From: an uncultured Clostridia bacterium
GTDB lineage: Bacteria; Bacillota; Clostridia; Oscillospirales; Oscillospiraceae
Assembly (NCBI GenBank): GCA_945613045.1
Contig: CALZAG010000034.1
Coordinates: forward strand, 1 to 11,108
Length of the DNA stretch: 11,108 bases
Direction of reading: 5' to 3'
How positions within the stretch are numbered: position 1 is the stretch's first letter; each line of letters opens with the position of its first letter. A program made the position numbers and the translations under genes. Positions 3,630 to 11,108 of the stretch are shown piece by piece. Below the pieces are notes generated by a model. The model was given only the letters and a program-made list of their open reading frames with translations. It ran no database searches and was not told where the DNA came from.

Positions 3630-6600
3630 TTAGTATTCAAAGCTGCCCTCATAGACCTTGGTCGCGCTGCCGGTGAGGATGATGCGCTCATCGGTATAAT
3701 TGACGGTCAGGTCGCCGCCGAGGAGCTTTACCGTTACGTCGCTGCCCTTATCGCAAAGACCCATTTCACAGGCAGCGGCCACGGCCGCGCAGGCTCCGGT
3801 ACCGCAGGCAAGGGTCTCACCGTTGCCGCGCTCCCATACGCGCATACGCAGGGTCGTTTTATTGACGATGCGCACAAATTCGGTGTTTATCCTCTCGGGG
3901 AACACCGGAGCGTACTCAAACTCGGGACCCGTTTTTTCAAGCTCGAGCCCGTCTATCGCGTCGCAGAACACGACGCAGTGAGGATTGCCCACCGAGACAC
4001 AGGTGACATTATAATCAGTCCCGCCGATGCGCAGAGGATAGTTTATCATGCGCTCGGAGCTTACCGCGGCGGGTATGTCCTTAGTCTCAAGCGATGCCCT
4101 GCCCATATCGACCGACACGGAGCTGACTTTTCCGTCCCTTGTGTACAGACGCAGACGCTTTATGCCGCTGCCGGTCTCGATATTCATATACTCCGAGCGG
4201 ATATAGCCCTTGTCGTAGAGATATTTGCCCACACAGCGCAGGTTGTTGCCGGCTATCTGACTCTCGCTGCCGTCGCGGTTGAACGAGCGCATCCTCGCGT
4301 CTGCGGCGGAGGATTTTTCGATAAGCACGATGCCGTCGCCGCCGATGCCGTAATGCGGCGCGCACAGGCCGACGCACAGGCTTTCGGGGCAGGTTATGGA
4401 GCCGTCGAAGTTTTCGATGAAGATATAGTCGTTGCCCGCGCTCTGCATCTTGGTGAAGCTGATTTTCTGCTTCCAGCTCCGCATCGCGTTTATATCGACA
4501 AGCTCGGTATTCTTCTCGTTGAAGCGGCTTGCGATGATCTCCGCAAGAGCGTTTGCCGTGTCAAGGCTCGTCAGGCAGGGTATGCCGAGCTGCATCGCAC
4601 GGCGGTGCAGGGTGATATAGTCGCCCATGGTGGCATCCTTGACGGCGCCGGTATAGATGATATAGCTGAGCCTTCCGCTTTCCATGAGGCTGGCTATCTC
4701 ATCGCTCTCGGTTGCGTTTGCCACCGATGTTACCTCTATGCCGAGCTGCGCTATCGCGTTTGCGGTGCCGCTCGTGGCATACAGGCGCAGGCCGAGGTCA
4801 TACAGCCGCTTTGCAAGCGATATGATCTCCTGATAGTCGTTATCCTCAACGCTTATCAGCACGCCGTGGGAGCCCCTGCCGTGCATCTGCGGCACGGTGA
4901 AGCCCGCCGCGGTCAGGCCCTTGAACAGAGCCTCGGCCATGGTCTTGCCTATGCCCAGCACCTCGCCCGTCGACTTCATCTCCGGCCCGAGGATGGAGTT
5001 TGCATCCCCAAGCTTTTCAAATGAGAACACCGGCACCTTGGCGGCAAAATACGGCGGAGTTCGGTAAAGTCCCGTGCCGTAGCCGAGGCTCGACAGCGTT
5101 TGACCCAGCATGACCTTTGAGGCCAGATCGACCATCGGCACGTTCGTGACCTTGCTTATGTAGGGCACGGTGCGGCTGGCGCGGGGATTAACCTCGATGA
5201 CATACAGCTCATCCTCATAAATGAGGTACTGTATGTTCACGAGCCCCTTTGTGCCGAGGGCAAGCGCAAGCTTTTCCGAACAGGAGCAGATCTTATCAAG
5301 GAACTTGTCGCTCAGGTTATAGGGCGGATAAACGGCGATCGAATCGCCGGAGTGCACTCCCGCGCGCTCGATATGCTCCATGATGCCGGGGATGAGCACA
5401 TCCCTGCCGTCGGAGATGACGTCGACCTCAAGCTCCGTGCCGGGCATATATTTGTCCACCAGCACGGGGTTTTCAATGCCGCCGGAGAGTATAGTTCGCA
5501 TATATTTCTCGGTCTGGGCGCGGTTTCGAGATATGGTCATGTTCTGGCCGCCGATAACATACGACGGGCGCAGGAGCACGGGATAGCCGAGCTTATCGGC
5601 GGCCTCGAGCGCCTCCTCAAGCGTCCTTACACCCATACCGCTCGGGCGGAAGATGCCGAAGCTCTCAAGGAGCTCGTCAAAGCGCTCCCTGTCCTCTGCG
5701 ATATCTATGCTCTCGGCGGAGGTGCCGAGGATCCTGACTCCGTTTTTGTCAAGAATCTGCGTGAGCTTTATCGCCGTCTGGCCGCCGAAGGCTACCACGA
5801 CCCCCACGGGCTTTTCGACCTCGATGATGTTCATGACGTCCTCGGGGGTTAGCGGCTCGAAATACAGCCTGTCGGCCGTGTCGTAGTCGGTGGAAACGGT
5901 CTCGGGGTTATTGTTTACGATAACGACGTCATAGCCCATATCCCTGAGCGTCCATACGCAGTGCACTGAGCTGTAGTCAAACTCGATGCCCTGCCCGATG
6001 CGAATGGGGCCTGAGCCGAGCACCATGATAACGGGCTTGCCGCTGCGGGGAAACGTCCTTGACTCGCAGAAGCTGTCGCAGGTCGAATAGAAATACGGGG
6101 TCTCGGCGGCAAACTCCGCGCCGCAGGTATCGACCATTTTGTAGCTGAATTTTTTCTCCGGAAGGGTCGCGGCGCCCGTCAGGCGCCTTATTGCGGCGTC
6201 TGTGTAGCCCAGGCGCTTTGCCTCAAAGTATGTTTCATCGCTGAGGCTTCCTTTTGTAAGGCTCTGCTCAAAATCGGCCATCTTCCTGAGCTTCATAAGG
6301 AACCAGCGGTCGATTTTCGTAAGCTCAAATATATCGTCAACGCCCACGCCTGCCTTCAGCGCTTCAAAAACCGTGAACAGCCGGCGGTCGTCGTTTGCTT
6401 TGAGCCGCTCTGTGACAGGAGCATCGGAAACCGGCGGGGCGTTCAGGGTGTCAAGCCCTATCTCCGCGCCGCGGACGGCCTTCATAAGCGCCATTTCGAA
6501 CGAGGGCGCTATCGCCATGACCTCTCCGGTGGCCTTCATCTGAGTGCCGAGCTTGCGTGAGGCTCCCGCGAATTTATCAAAGGGCCACTTGGGGAATTTG

Positions 6601-7664
6601 ACTACCACATAGTCCAGCGTCGGCTCAAAGCAGGCGCAGGTCTTTCCGGTTATGTCGTTTTTGATCTCGTCCAGAGTGTAGCCCAGAGCTATCTTGGTGG
6701 TTATCTTCGCTATCGGGTAGCCGGTGGCCTTCGATGCCAGCGCCGATGAGCGCGATACCCTGGGATTTACCTCGATGACGGCATACTCGAAGCTGTCCGG
6801 ATTCAGGGCAAACTGGCAGTTGCAGCCGCCGACGATGCCGATGGAGGATATGATGTCCAGCGACGCTGAGCGCAGCATCTGATACTCCTTGTCGGAAAGA
6901 GTGAGAGCGGGGGCGACGACGATGGAGTCTCCGGTATGAACGCCCACGGGGTCGAAGTTTTCCATGGAGCAGACCGCTATGACGTTGCCCGCACTGTCGC
7001 GCATTGCCTCAAACTCGATCTCCTTCCAGCCGGAGATGCATTTTTCAACAAGTATCTGCGTGATCGGGGACATATCAAGGCCGGTCTTGGCTATTGTAAG
7101 CAGCTCCGCCTCGTTTTCGGCTATACCGCCGCCGGAGCCGCCCAGGGTAAAGGCGGGGCGGACGATGACGGGGTAACCTATCTTACCGGCTATACTAAGC
7201 GCGGTCTCAACGTCGTTTGCAATGTCGCTGGGAACGCAGGGCTGGCCTATCTCACGCATGGCGTCGCGGAAAAGCTCCCTGTCCTCTGCCTTGTCAATGG
7301 CGGATATATCCGAGCCGAGGAAGCGCACGCCGTATCGCGCCAGCGTTCCGTCACGGCTGAGCTGCATGGCTATGGTAAGCCCCGTCTGGCCGCCGAGCCC
7401 CGCGAGCAGGCCGTCCGGCCGCTCCTTTTCGATGACGCGGCGTACCGTTTCGGCAGTCAGCGGCTCAAGGTATATCTCGTCGGCGAGGTTCTTATCGGTC
7501 ATGATAGTCGCCGGATTGGAGTTTACGAGAACGACATTTACGCCCTCTTCCCGCAGTACGCGGCAGGCCTGAGCGCCGGCGTAGTCAAATTCCGCCGCCT
7601 GACCTATGACGATGGGGCCGGAGCCTATGACCAGCACCTTATGTATGCTTTTATCCTTAGGCAT
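3630..7664 (-). CDS. carB: Carbamoyl-phosphate synthase large subunit fused to a diaminopimelate epimerase-like domain (CarB-DapF)
   Basis: A single 1344-residue frame. Residues 1 to about 1064 are a full-length CarB: N-terminal ATP-grasp half (GSGPIVIGQ near residue 14, carboxyphosphate formation), oligomerisation region, second ATP-grasp half (GSGPIRIGQ near 549, carbamoyl phosphate formation), and the MGS-like allosteric domain from about 930 (ATSGTA near 965). With CarA it makes carbamoyl phosphate for arginine and pyrimidines. From about 1067 a complete DapF-like domain of 278 residues begins, without linker or start Met: SFTKMQSAGNDY, GIGGDG, FNRDGSE, VGNPHCVVF and ERGNGETLACGTGACA. DapF interconverts LL- and meso-diaminopimelate for lysine and cell wall. 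The second catalytic Cys is present (C1287), but the first (CGNG motif) is Ala: IAGNNLRC, A1138. The start has GGGAGG eight bases upstream inside carA. The function of the fused domain is uncertain. Confidence 0.95.
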   Translation of the reverse strand: MPKDKSIHKVLVIGSGPIVIGQAAEFDYAGAQACRVLREEGVNVVLVNSNPATIMTDKNLADEIYLEPLTAETVRRVIEKERPDGLLAGLGGQTGLTIAMQLSRDGTLARYGVRFLGSDISAIDKAEDRELFRDAMREIGQPCVPSDIANDVETALSIAGKIGYPVIVRPAFTLGGSGGGIAENEAELLTIAKTGLDMSPITQILVEKCISGWKEIEFEAMRDSAGNVIAVCSMENFDPVGVHTGDSIVVAPALTLSDKEYQMLRSASLDIISSIGIVGGCNCQFALNPDSFEYAVIEVNPRVSRSSALASKATGYPIAKITTKIALGYTLDEIKNDITGKTCACFEPTLDYVVVKFPKWPFDKFAGASRKLGTQMKATGEVMAIAPSFEMALMKAVRGAEIGLDTLNAPPVSDAPVTERLKANDDRRLFTVFEALKAGVGVDDIFELTKIDRWFLMKLRKMADFEQSLTKGSLSDETYFEAKRLGYTDAAIRRLTGAATLPEKKFSYKMVDTCGAEFAAETPYFYSTCDSFCESRTFPRSGKPVIMVLGSGPIRIGQGIEFDYSSVHCVWTLRDMGYDVVIVNNNPETVSTDYDTADRLYFEPLTPEDVMNIIEVEKPVGVVVAFGGQTAIKLTQILDKNGVRILGTSAESIDIAEDRERFDELLESFGIFRPSGMGVRTLEEALEAADKLGYPVLLRPSYVIGGQNMTISRNRAQTEKYMRTILSGGIENPVLVDKYMPGTELEVDVISDGRDVLIPGIMEHIERAGVHSGDSIAVYPPYNLSDKFLDKICSCSEKLALALGTKGLVNIQYLIYEDELYVIEVNPRASRTVPYISKVTNVPMVDLASKVMLGQTLSSLGYGTGLYRTPPYFAAKVPVFSFEKLGDANSILGPEMKSTGEVLGIGKTMAEALFKGLTAAGFTVPQMHGRGSHGVLISVEDNDYQEIISLAKRLYDLGLRLYATSGTANAIAQLGIEVTSVANATESDEIASLMESGRLSYIIYTGAVKDATMGDYITLHRRAMQLGIPCLTSLDTANALAEIIASRFNEKNTELVDINAMRSWKQKISFTKMQSAGNDYIFIENFDGSITCPESLCVGLCAPHYGIGGDGIVLIEKSSAADARMRSFNRDGSESQIAGNNLRCVGKYLYDKGYIRSEYMNIETGSGIKRLRLYTRDGKVSSVSVDMGRASLETKDIPAAVSSERMINYPLRIGGTDYNVTCVSVGNPHCVVFCDAIDGLELEKTGPEFEYAPVFPERINTEFVRIVNKTTLRMRVWERGNGETLACGTGACAAVAAACEMGLCDKGSDVTVKLLGGDLTVNYTDERIILTGSATKVYEGSFEY

Positions 7665-8727
7665 CGGCTTTTCCTCCCATCATTGCAATGAATCTGTCGA
7701 ACAGGAACGCGGTGTCCTTTGGGCCGGAGCAGGCCTCGGGATGAAACTGAACGGTGAAGCAATTCAGCCCCGGATAGTCCATGCCCTCGCAGGTGCCGTC
7801 GTTTGCGTTGACAAGGCTCAGCACGCCTTTTCCCTCAAGAGAGGAGCTTTCCACGGCGTAGCTGTGGTTCTGGCTGCTTATATAGGTGCGGCAGCCGTTT
7901 ACCTCCCTGACGGGCTGGTTCCCGCCGCGGTGGCCGTATTTGAGCTTGACGGTCTTGCCTCCCATGGCAAGGGCCGTGAGCTGATGTCCCAGACAAATGC
8001 CGAACACCGGTACCTTTCCCAGAAGCTTTTTTATCTGCTCAATGCAGAAAACGTTCTCCGCAGGGTCGCCCGGGCCGTTTGACAGCATCACCCCGTCGGG
8101 CTCTGAAGCGAGGATATCCTCGGCAGTGGTGTCATACGGAACAAGGTTCACCTCGCAGCCGCGGCTGCAAAGGCAGCGTATGATATTTCTCTTGACGCCG
8201 TAGTCGATGAGCGTGACGGAGTATTTCTTCCCGCCCACGGCGGGATAAAGCTTCTTTTCCTTGCAGCTGACCTGCCTGACGACGTCCTTTACCTCGTAGG
8301 TTCTTATATCGCCAATATCGTCGGGTATCTCATCGCAGATCTTGGCGTTCATGACGCCCTCTTCCCTGATGATGCGCGTTATCTGCCGGGTATCGACGCC
8401 GCATATGCCGCACACGCCCTTTTTCTTTAAAAACTCATCGAGCTTATACTCGCTGCGGAAATTTGAGGGCTCGTCGCACAGCTCGCGGACGACATAGCCC
8501 TTCACGGCGCACTCGCCCTCAAAGTCCTCCTCTATCACTCCGTAGTTTCCTATGAGCGGGAAGGTCTGCATGACTATCTGACCGGCATAGCTGGGGTCAG
8601 TGAGAGTCTCAAGATAGCCGACCATGCCGGTGGTGAACACCAGCTCGCCAACGGCGTCGCCCTCGGCGCCGATGCGCCGTCCCTCGAACACAGCGCCGTT
8701 ATTCAGAACTAAATATGCTTTCTTCAT
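7657..8727 (-). CDS. carA: Carbamoyl-phosphate synthase small (glutaminase) subunit
   Basis: A 356-residue protein of normal CarA length. It hydrolyses glutamine and passes ammonia through a tunnel to CarB. The N-terminal CPSase domain carries FTTGMVGYLETLTDPSY and GVDTRQITRIIREEG. The class I glutamine amidotransferase domain follows, with VMLSNGPGDP, the nucleophile C245 in GICLGHQ, and H329/E331 in QFHPEACSGPKDT completing the triad. Its ATG lies one base after the argF stop (TGATATG) with no visible Shine-Dalgarno, so translation probably depends on reinitiation after argF. The 3' end overlaps carB by eight bases and contains the carB ribosome-binding site, consistent with balanced synthesis of the two subunits. 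Confidence 0.97.
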   Translation of the reverse strand: MKKAYLVLNNGAVFEGRRIGAEGDAVGELVFTTGMVGYLETLTDPSYAGQIVMQTFPLIGNYGVIEEDFEGECAVKGYVVRELCDEPSNFRSEYKLDEFLKKKGVCGICGVDTRQITRIIREEGVMNAKICDEIPDDIGDIRTYEVKDVVRQVSCKEKKLYPAVGGKKYSVTLIDYGVKRNIIRCLCSRGCEVNLVPYDTTAEDILASEPDGVMLSNGPGDPAENVFCIEQIKKLLGKVPVFGICLGHQLTALAMGGKTVKLKYGHRGGNQPVREVNGCRTYISSQNHSYAVESSSLEGKGVLSLVNANDGTCEGMDYPGLNCFTVQFHPEACSGPKDTAFLFDRFIAMMGGKADA

Positions 8728-8728
8728 A

Positions 8729-9712
8729 TCACAAAGTGGCGGCCATGACGGCCTTTATCGTATGCATACGGTTTTCAGCCTCATCGAACACGATCGACTG
8801 CTCACCCTCGAACACCTCGTTGGTGACCTCCATGCAGTCTATCCCAAGCTTATCATAGATCGCCCTTCCGGTCTCGGTCTCAAGATCGTGGAAGGCGGGC
8901 AGGCAGTGCATGAATCGGCAGCCGGGGCCTGCGTTATCCATAAGCGCCCTGTTCACCTGATAGGGCATGAGGTCGGATATGCGCTCTTCCCACACCGATT
9001 CGGGCTCGCCCATGGATACCCACACATCCGTATATATGACGTCGGCGTTTTTTGTCGCCTCCATAGGGTCTTCAATGAATTCCAGCACCGCTCCCGTCTC
9101 GGCGGCTATGCCTTGGCAGGTCTCGATGAGCGCGGGATCGGGGAAATACTTCTTCGGCGCGCAGGCCACAAAATGCATACCCATTTTCGTGCAGCCCACC
9201 ATGAGCGAGTTGCCCATATTATAGCGGGCGTCGCCCATGTATACGAGCTTTATGCCCCTCAGCTTTCCGAAATGCTCGATAATGGTGAGAAGATCCGCCA
9301 AAATCTGAGTCGGATGATATTCGTTGGTAAGGCCGTTCCAGACACGAACGCCGGAATACTTCGCAAGCGCCTCGACCCGCTCCTGACCGTAGCCGCGGTA
9401 TTCGATGCCGTCAAACATCCTGCCCAGCACGCGGGCGGTATCGGCGATGGACTCCTTCTTCCCTATCTGGGACGCCTTGGGGTCGAGATACACCGCGTGC
9501 ATACCGAGATCTGCGGCGGCAACTTCAAAGCTGCACCTTGTGCGGGTGCTCGTTTTTTCAAAAATAAGAGCAATGTTCTTTCCCTTATGCAGCTCATGCG
9601 GTATGCCGTTTTTCTTTTTGTTTTTAAGCTCCGCGGCAAGCTCCAGAAACTCGCTTATCTCCGCGGGAGTAAAATCCAACAGCTTGAGAAAATTCTTTCC
9701 TTTTAAAGACAT
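8729..9712 (-). CDS. argF: Ornithine carbamoyltransferase
   Basis: A 327-residue enzyme that joins carbamoyl phosphate and ornithine to give citrulline in the cytoplasm. The carbamoyl-phosphate loop FEKTSTRTR (residues 51-59), HPTQ (133-136), the DVWVSMG segment (229-235, ornithine side) and the HCLPAFHD motif (269-276) with its catalytic cysteine are all present. The C-terminus VFEGEQSIVFDEAENRMHTIKA is typical. HCLPAFHD and the arg-operon context identify it as ornithine rather than aspartate or putrescine transferase. The anabolic role is inferred from argB and argD upstream and carAB downstream. It starts three bases after argD, with an AGGGAGGA site lying inside the last argD codons. Confidence 0.96.
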   Translation of the reverse strand: MSLKGKNFLKLLDFTPAEISEFLELAAELKNKKKNGIPHELHKGKNIALIFEKTSTRTRCSFEVAAADLGMHAVYLDPKASQIGKKESIADTARVLGRMFDGIEYRGYGQERVEALAKYSGVRVWNGLTNEYHPTQILADLLTIIEHFGKLRGIKLVYMGDARYNMGNSLMVGCTKMGMHFVACAPKKYFPDPALIETCQGIAAETGAVLEFIEDPMEATKNADVIYTDVWVSMGEPESVWEERISDLMPYQVNRALMDNAGPGCRFMHCLPAFHDLETETGRAIYDKLGIDCMEVTNEVFEGEQSIVFDEAENRMHTIKAVMAATL

Positions 9713-9715
9713 CGC

Positions 9716-10885
9716 TTAGTCCTCCCTGCAGGCCGCTTTGATGATATCGACAGCCCTGACGAGCACGTCCATGGGTATGTTCAGCGCCGGCAGGAGCCGG
9801 AGCTTATCCTTTGCCGTCAGGCACAAAACGCCGTTAGCCATGCACTCGTTCAGGACATCCTTGACAGGCTTTTTGGTCTTTATGCCGAGCATGAGCCCCA
9901 TTCCGCTCACGCTCTCGACTCCGTCCGCTCCGCTGAGCTCGTCAACGATATACTTGCTCTTTTGTTTGACCTGCGATAGCAGTGCCCCGTCAATGCGGCT
10001 TATTATGCTTAATGCTCCGGCGCAGCAAACCGGATTTCCGCCGAAGGTGGAGCCGTGATCACCGAATTTAAGAACATTCCCGGTCTTTTCGCCCATAAGA
10101 CAGGCGCCCAGAGGCAGCCCGCCGCCGAGTCCCTTCGCGGTGGACACGATGTCCGGCTTTATGCCGAAGTTCATGTACGCATACAGCTCGCCCGTCCTGC
10201 CGTTGCCGGTCTGTACCTCGTCGGCAATGAGCAGGAAATTTTCCTTTTCGGCGAGCTCCGCAAGCCCCTGAACGAATTGAGCCGTGAGCGGGATAACGCC
10301 GCCCTCGCCCTGAACGCACTCGAACATCACGGCGCAGACCTTATTGTCTGCCACAAGCTTTTTCACGCTCTCAAGGTCATTCGCCTCGGCGTACACGAAG
10401 CCGGGTGTTAGAGGCCCGAAATCCTCATGATAGTGCTCCTGCCCTGTGGCGGCAAGGGTCGTTATCGTGCGGCCGTGGAAGCTGTTTACAAGGGTCACGA
10501 TGGTCGAATACTCCTCGCCCTTGTTCTCGCAGCCCCATTTACGGGCTGTTTTTATGGCGCACTCATTGGCCTCAGCCCCCGAGTTTGCGAAAAACACCTT
10601 TTTCATGCCGGTCTTAGCGCACAGAAGCTTTGCAAGCTCGGCGCAGGGCTCGGTGTAGTACAGGTTTGACATATGCTGAAGCTTTCCGAGCTGCTTTGCA
10701 GCAGCGGCCTGCCATTCGTCGTCGGCTATGCCGAATGCGGTCACTCCAATACCGCTGCCCATGTCGATATATTCCCTGCCTGTCTCGTCATAGACAAGCG
10801 AGCCCTTTCCCTCCTTAAGCACCAACGGGAAGCGGGCGTATGTGTTTGCGACATACTCATTGTCAGTCTTAATTATCTCACTCAC
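9716..10885 (-). CDS. argD: Acetylornithine aminotransferase (class III, PLP-dependent)
   Basis: A 389-residue aminotransferase that converts N-acetylglutamate semialdehyde to N-acetylornithine with glutamate as amino donor. Landmarks are NSGAEANE (101-108, cofactor phosphate), SFHGRT (135-140), EVQTGNGRTG (223-232, with the D of ADE holding the PLP ring nitrogen), the PLP lysine K251 in STAKGLGGGLPLG, and GSTFGGNPV (278-286). The start is GTG at 10885, giving MSEIIK, with GGAGAG seven bases upstream. It overlaps the argB stop by eight bases. In E. coli the homologue also acts as succinyldiaminopimelate aminotransferase. A link to the DapF domain at the operon end is possible but unproven. 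Related gabT/rocD enzymes are less likely given the neighbours. Confidence 0.95.
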   Translation of the reverse strand: MSEIIKTDNEYVANTYARFPLVLKEGKGSLVYDETGREYIDMGSGIGVTAFGIADDEWQAAAAKQLGKLQHMSNLYYTEPCAELAKLLCAKTGMKKVFFANSGAEANECAIKTARKWGCENKGEEYSTIVTLVNSFHGRTITTLAATGQEHYHEDFGPLTPGFVYAEANDLESVKKLVADNKVCAVMFECVQGEGGVIPLTAQFVQGLAELAEKENFLLIADEVQTGNGRTGELYAYMNFGIKPDIVSTAKGLGGGLPLGACLMGEKTGNVLKFGDHGSTFGGNPVCCAGALSIISRIDGALLSQVKQKSKYIVDELSGADGVESVSGMGLMLGIKTKKPVKDVLNECMANGVLCLTAKDKLRLLPALNIPMDVLVRAVDIIKAACRED

Positions 10886-11108
10886 CGTTATTCTCTCCTA
10901 CAAACATTGTTCCCGCGCCCTCGTCGGTCAGTATCTCCATCAGTATGGAGTGCGGCACCCTGCCGTCCATGATTATGACCTTCTTTACGCCGCGGTTTAT
11001 GGCGTCGATGCAGCAATCGACCTTGGGTATCATGCCTCCCGATATCACGCCCTGACGGAACAGCTCGACGGCTTCGTCTACCGTTATGAGCGGTATGAGC
11101 GTATCGGC
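10878..11108 (-). CDS. argB: Acetylglutamate kinase, C-terminal part (cut by window edge)
   Basis: Seventy-six codons and a TGA stop. The translation contains the kinase C-terminal blocks SGGMIPKVDCCIDAINRGVK and DGRVPHSILMEILTDEGAGTMF, where the lysine of MIPK contributes to the phosphoryl-transfer site in the family. The enzyme phosphorylates N-acetylglutamate, the second committed step to ornithine, and is usually the arginine-inhibited one when ArgJ recycles acetyl groups. The N-terminal helix that carries arginine sensitivity is outside the window. The stop overlaps the argD GTG start, so the two are translationally coupled. The operon promoter and any ArgR sites must lie further right. 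Confidence 0.92.
   Translation of the reverse strand, partial: ADTLIPLITVDEAVELFRQGVISGGMIPKVDCCIDAINRGVKKVIIMDGRVPHSILMEILTDEGAGTMFVGENNGE

Noticed and set aside
4446..4484. Separate internal start for a free-standing DapF (ATG at 4484 or 4448)
   Set aside because: No ribosome-binding site precedes either ATG, and the frame is continuous with CarB. Internal initiation cannot be fully excluded.
3357..5024. 555-codon open frame on the plus strand
   Set aside because: It runs antisense to the dapF and carB coding sequence, its composition mirrors that of the opposite strand, and it shows no family motif. The minus-strand protein is unmistakable.
8624..9706. 360-codon open frame on the plus strand
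   Set aside because: It is antisense to argF and the start of carA. It is a by-product of GC-rich codon usage, with no recognisable domain.

Overview
The window looks like chromosome from an endospore-forming member of the Clostridia, probably a GC-rich gut lineage such as the Oscillospirales. The spore genes spoIIID, spoVAD and spoVAE are present, Shine-Dalgarno sites are of the strong GGAGG/GAGGTG type, and start codons include GTG. The lineage call is an inference from gene content and style, not from a marker gene. No tRNA, rRNA, CRISPR array or insertion sequence is visible.

Left part (1-830), minus strand: a gene cut by the window edge, whose N-terminus resembles homing-endonuclease-associated (HNH) repeat proteins, lies behind a cobalamin riboswitch aptamer (337-558). 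The expression platform (172-306) contains a near-perfect intrinsic terminator whose U-run touches the start codon. A competing 12-bp antiterminator helix uses the 5' arm of that terminator. A good vegetative promoter (801-829) would give a leader of about 620 nt, which also contains a 109-nt imperfect hairpin (605-713).

Sporulation block (870-3180): spoIIID (plus), a cytoplasmic-looking Cu/Zn superoxide dismutase-like gene (minus), then spoVAD and spoVAE (plus). spoVAC is not next to spoVAD. A 420-bp spacer follows, carrying three copies of a short palindromic repeat; one copy is inverted and has compensatory changes in its stem.

Arginine/carbamoyl-phosphate operon (3599-11108, minus strand, transcribed right to left): argB (3' part), argD, argF, carA, then one 1344-codon gene joining a complete CarB to a DapF-like domain, then an intrinsic terminator. 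The genes overlap or lie 1-3 nt apart. Together ArgB and ArgD make acetylated precursors of ornithine, CarA and CarB make carbamoyl phosphate, and ArgF joins ornithine and carbamoyl phosphate to give citrulline. The DapF fusion brings in a lysine/peptidoglycan enzyme fold, and its first catalytic cysteine is replaced by alanine. The fusion and the altered active site are the most unusual protein-level features of the window. The riboswitch with its unexpected target gene is the most interesting regulatory feature.
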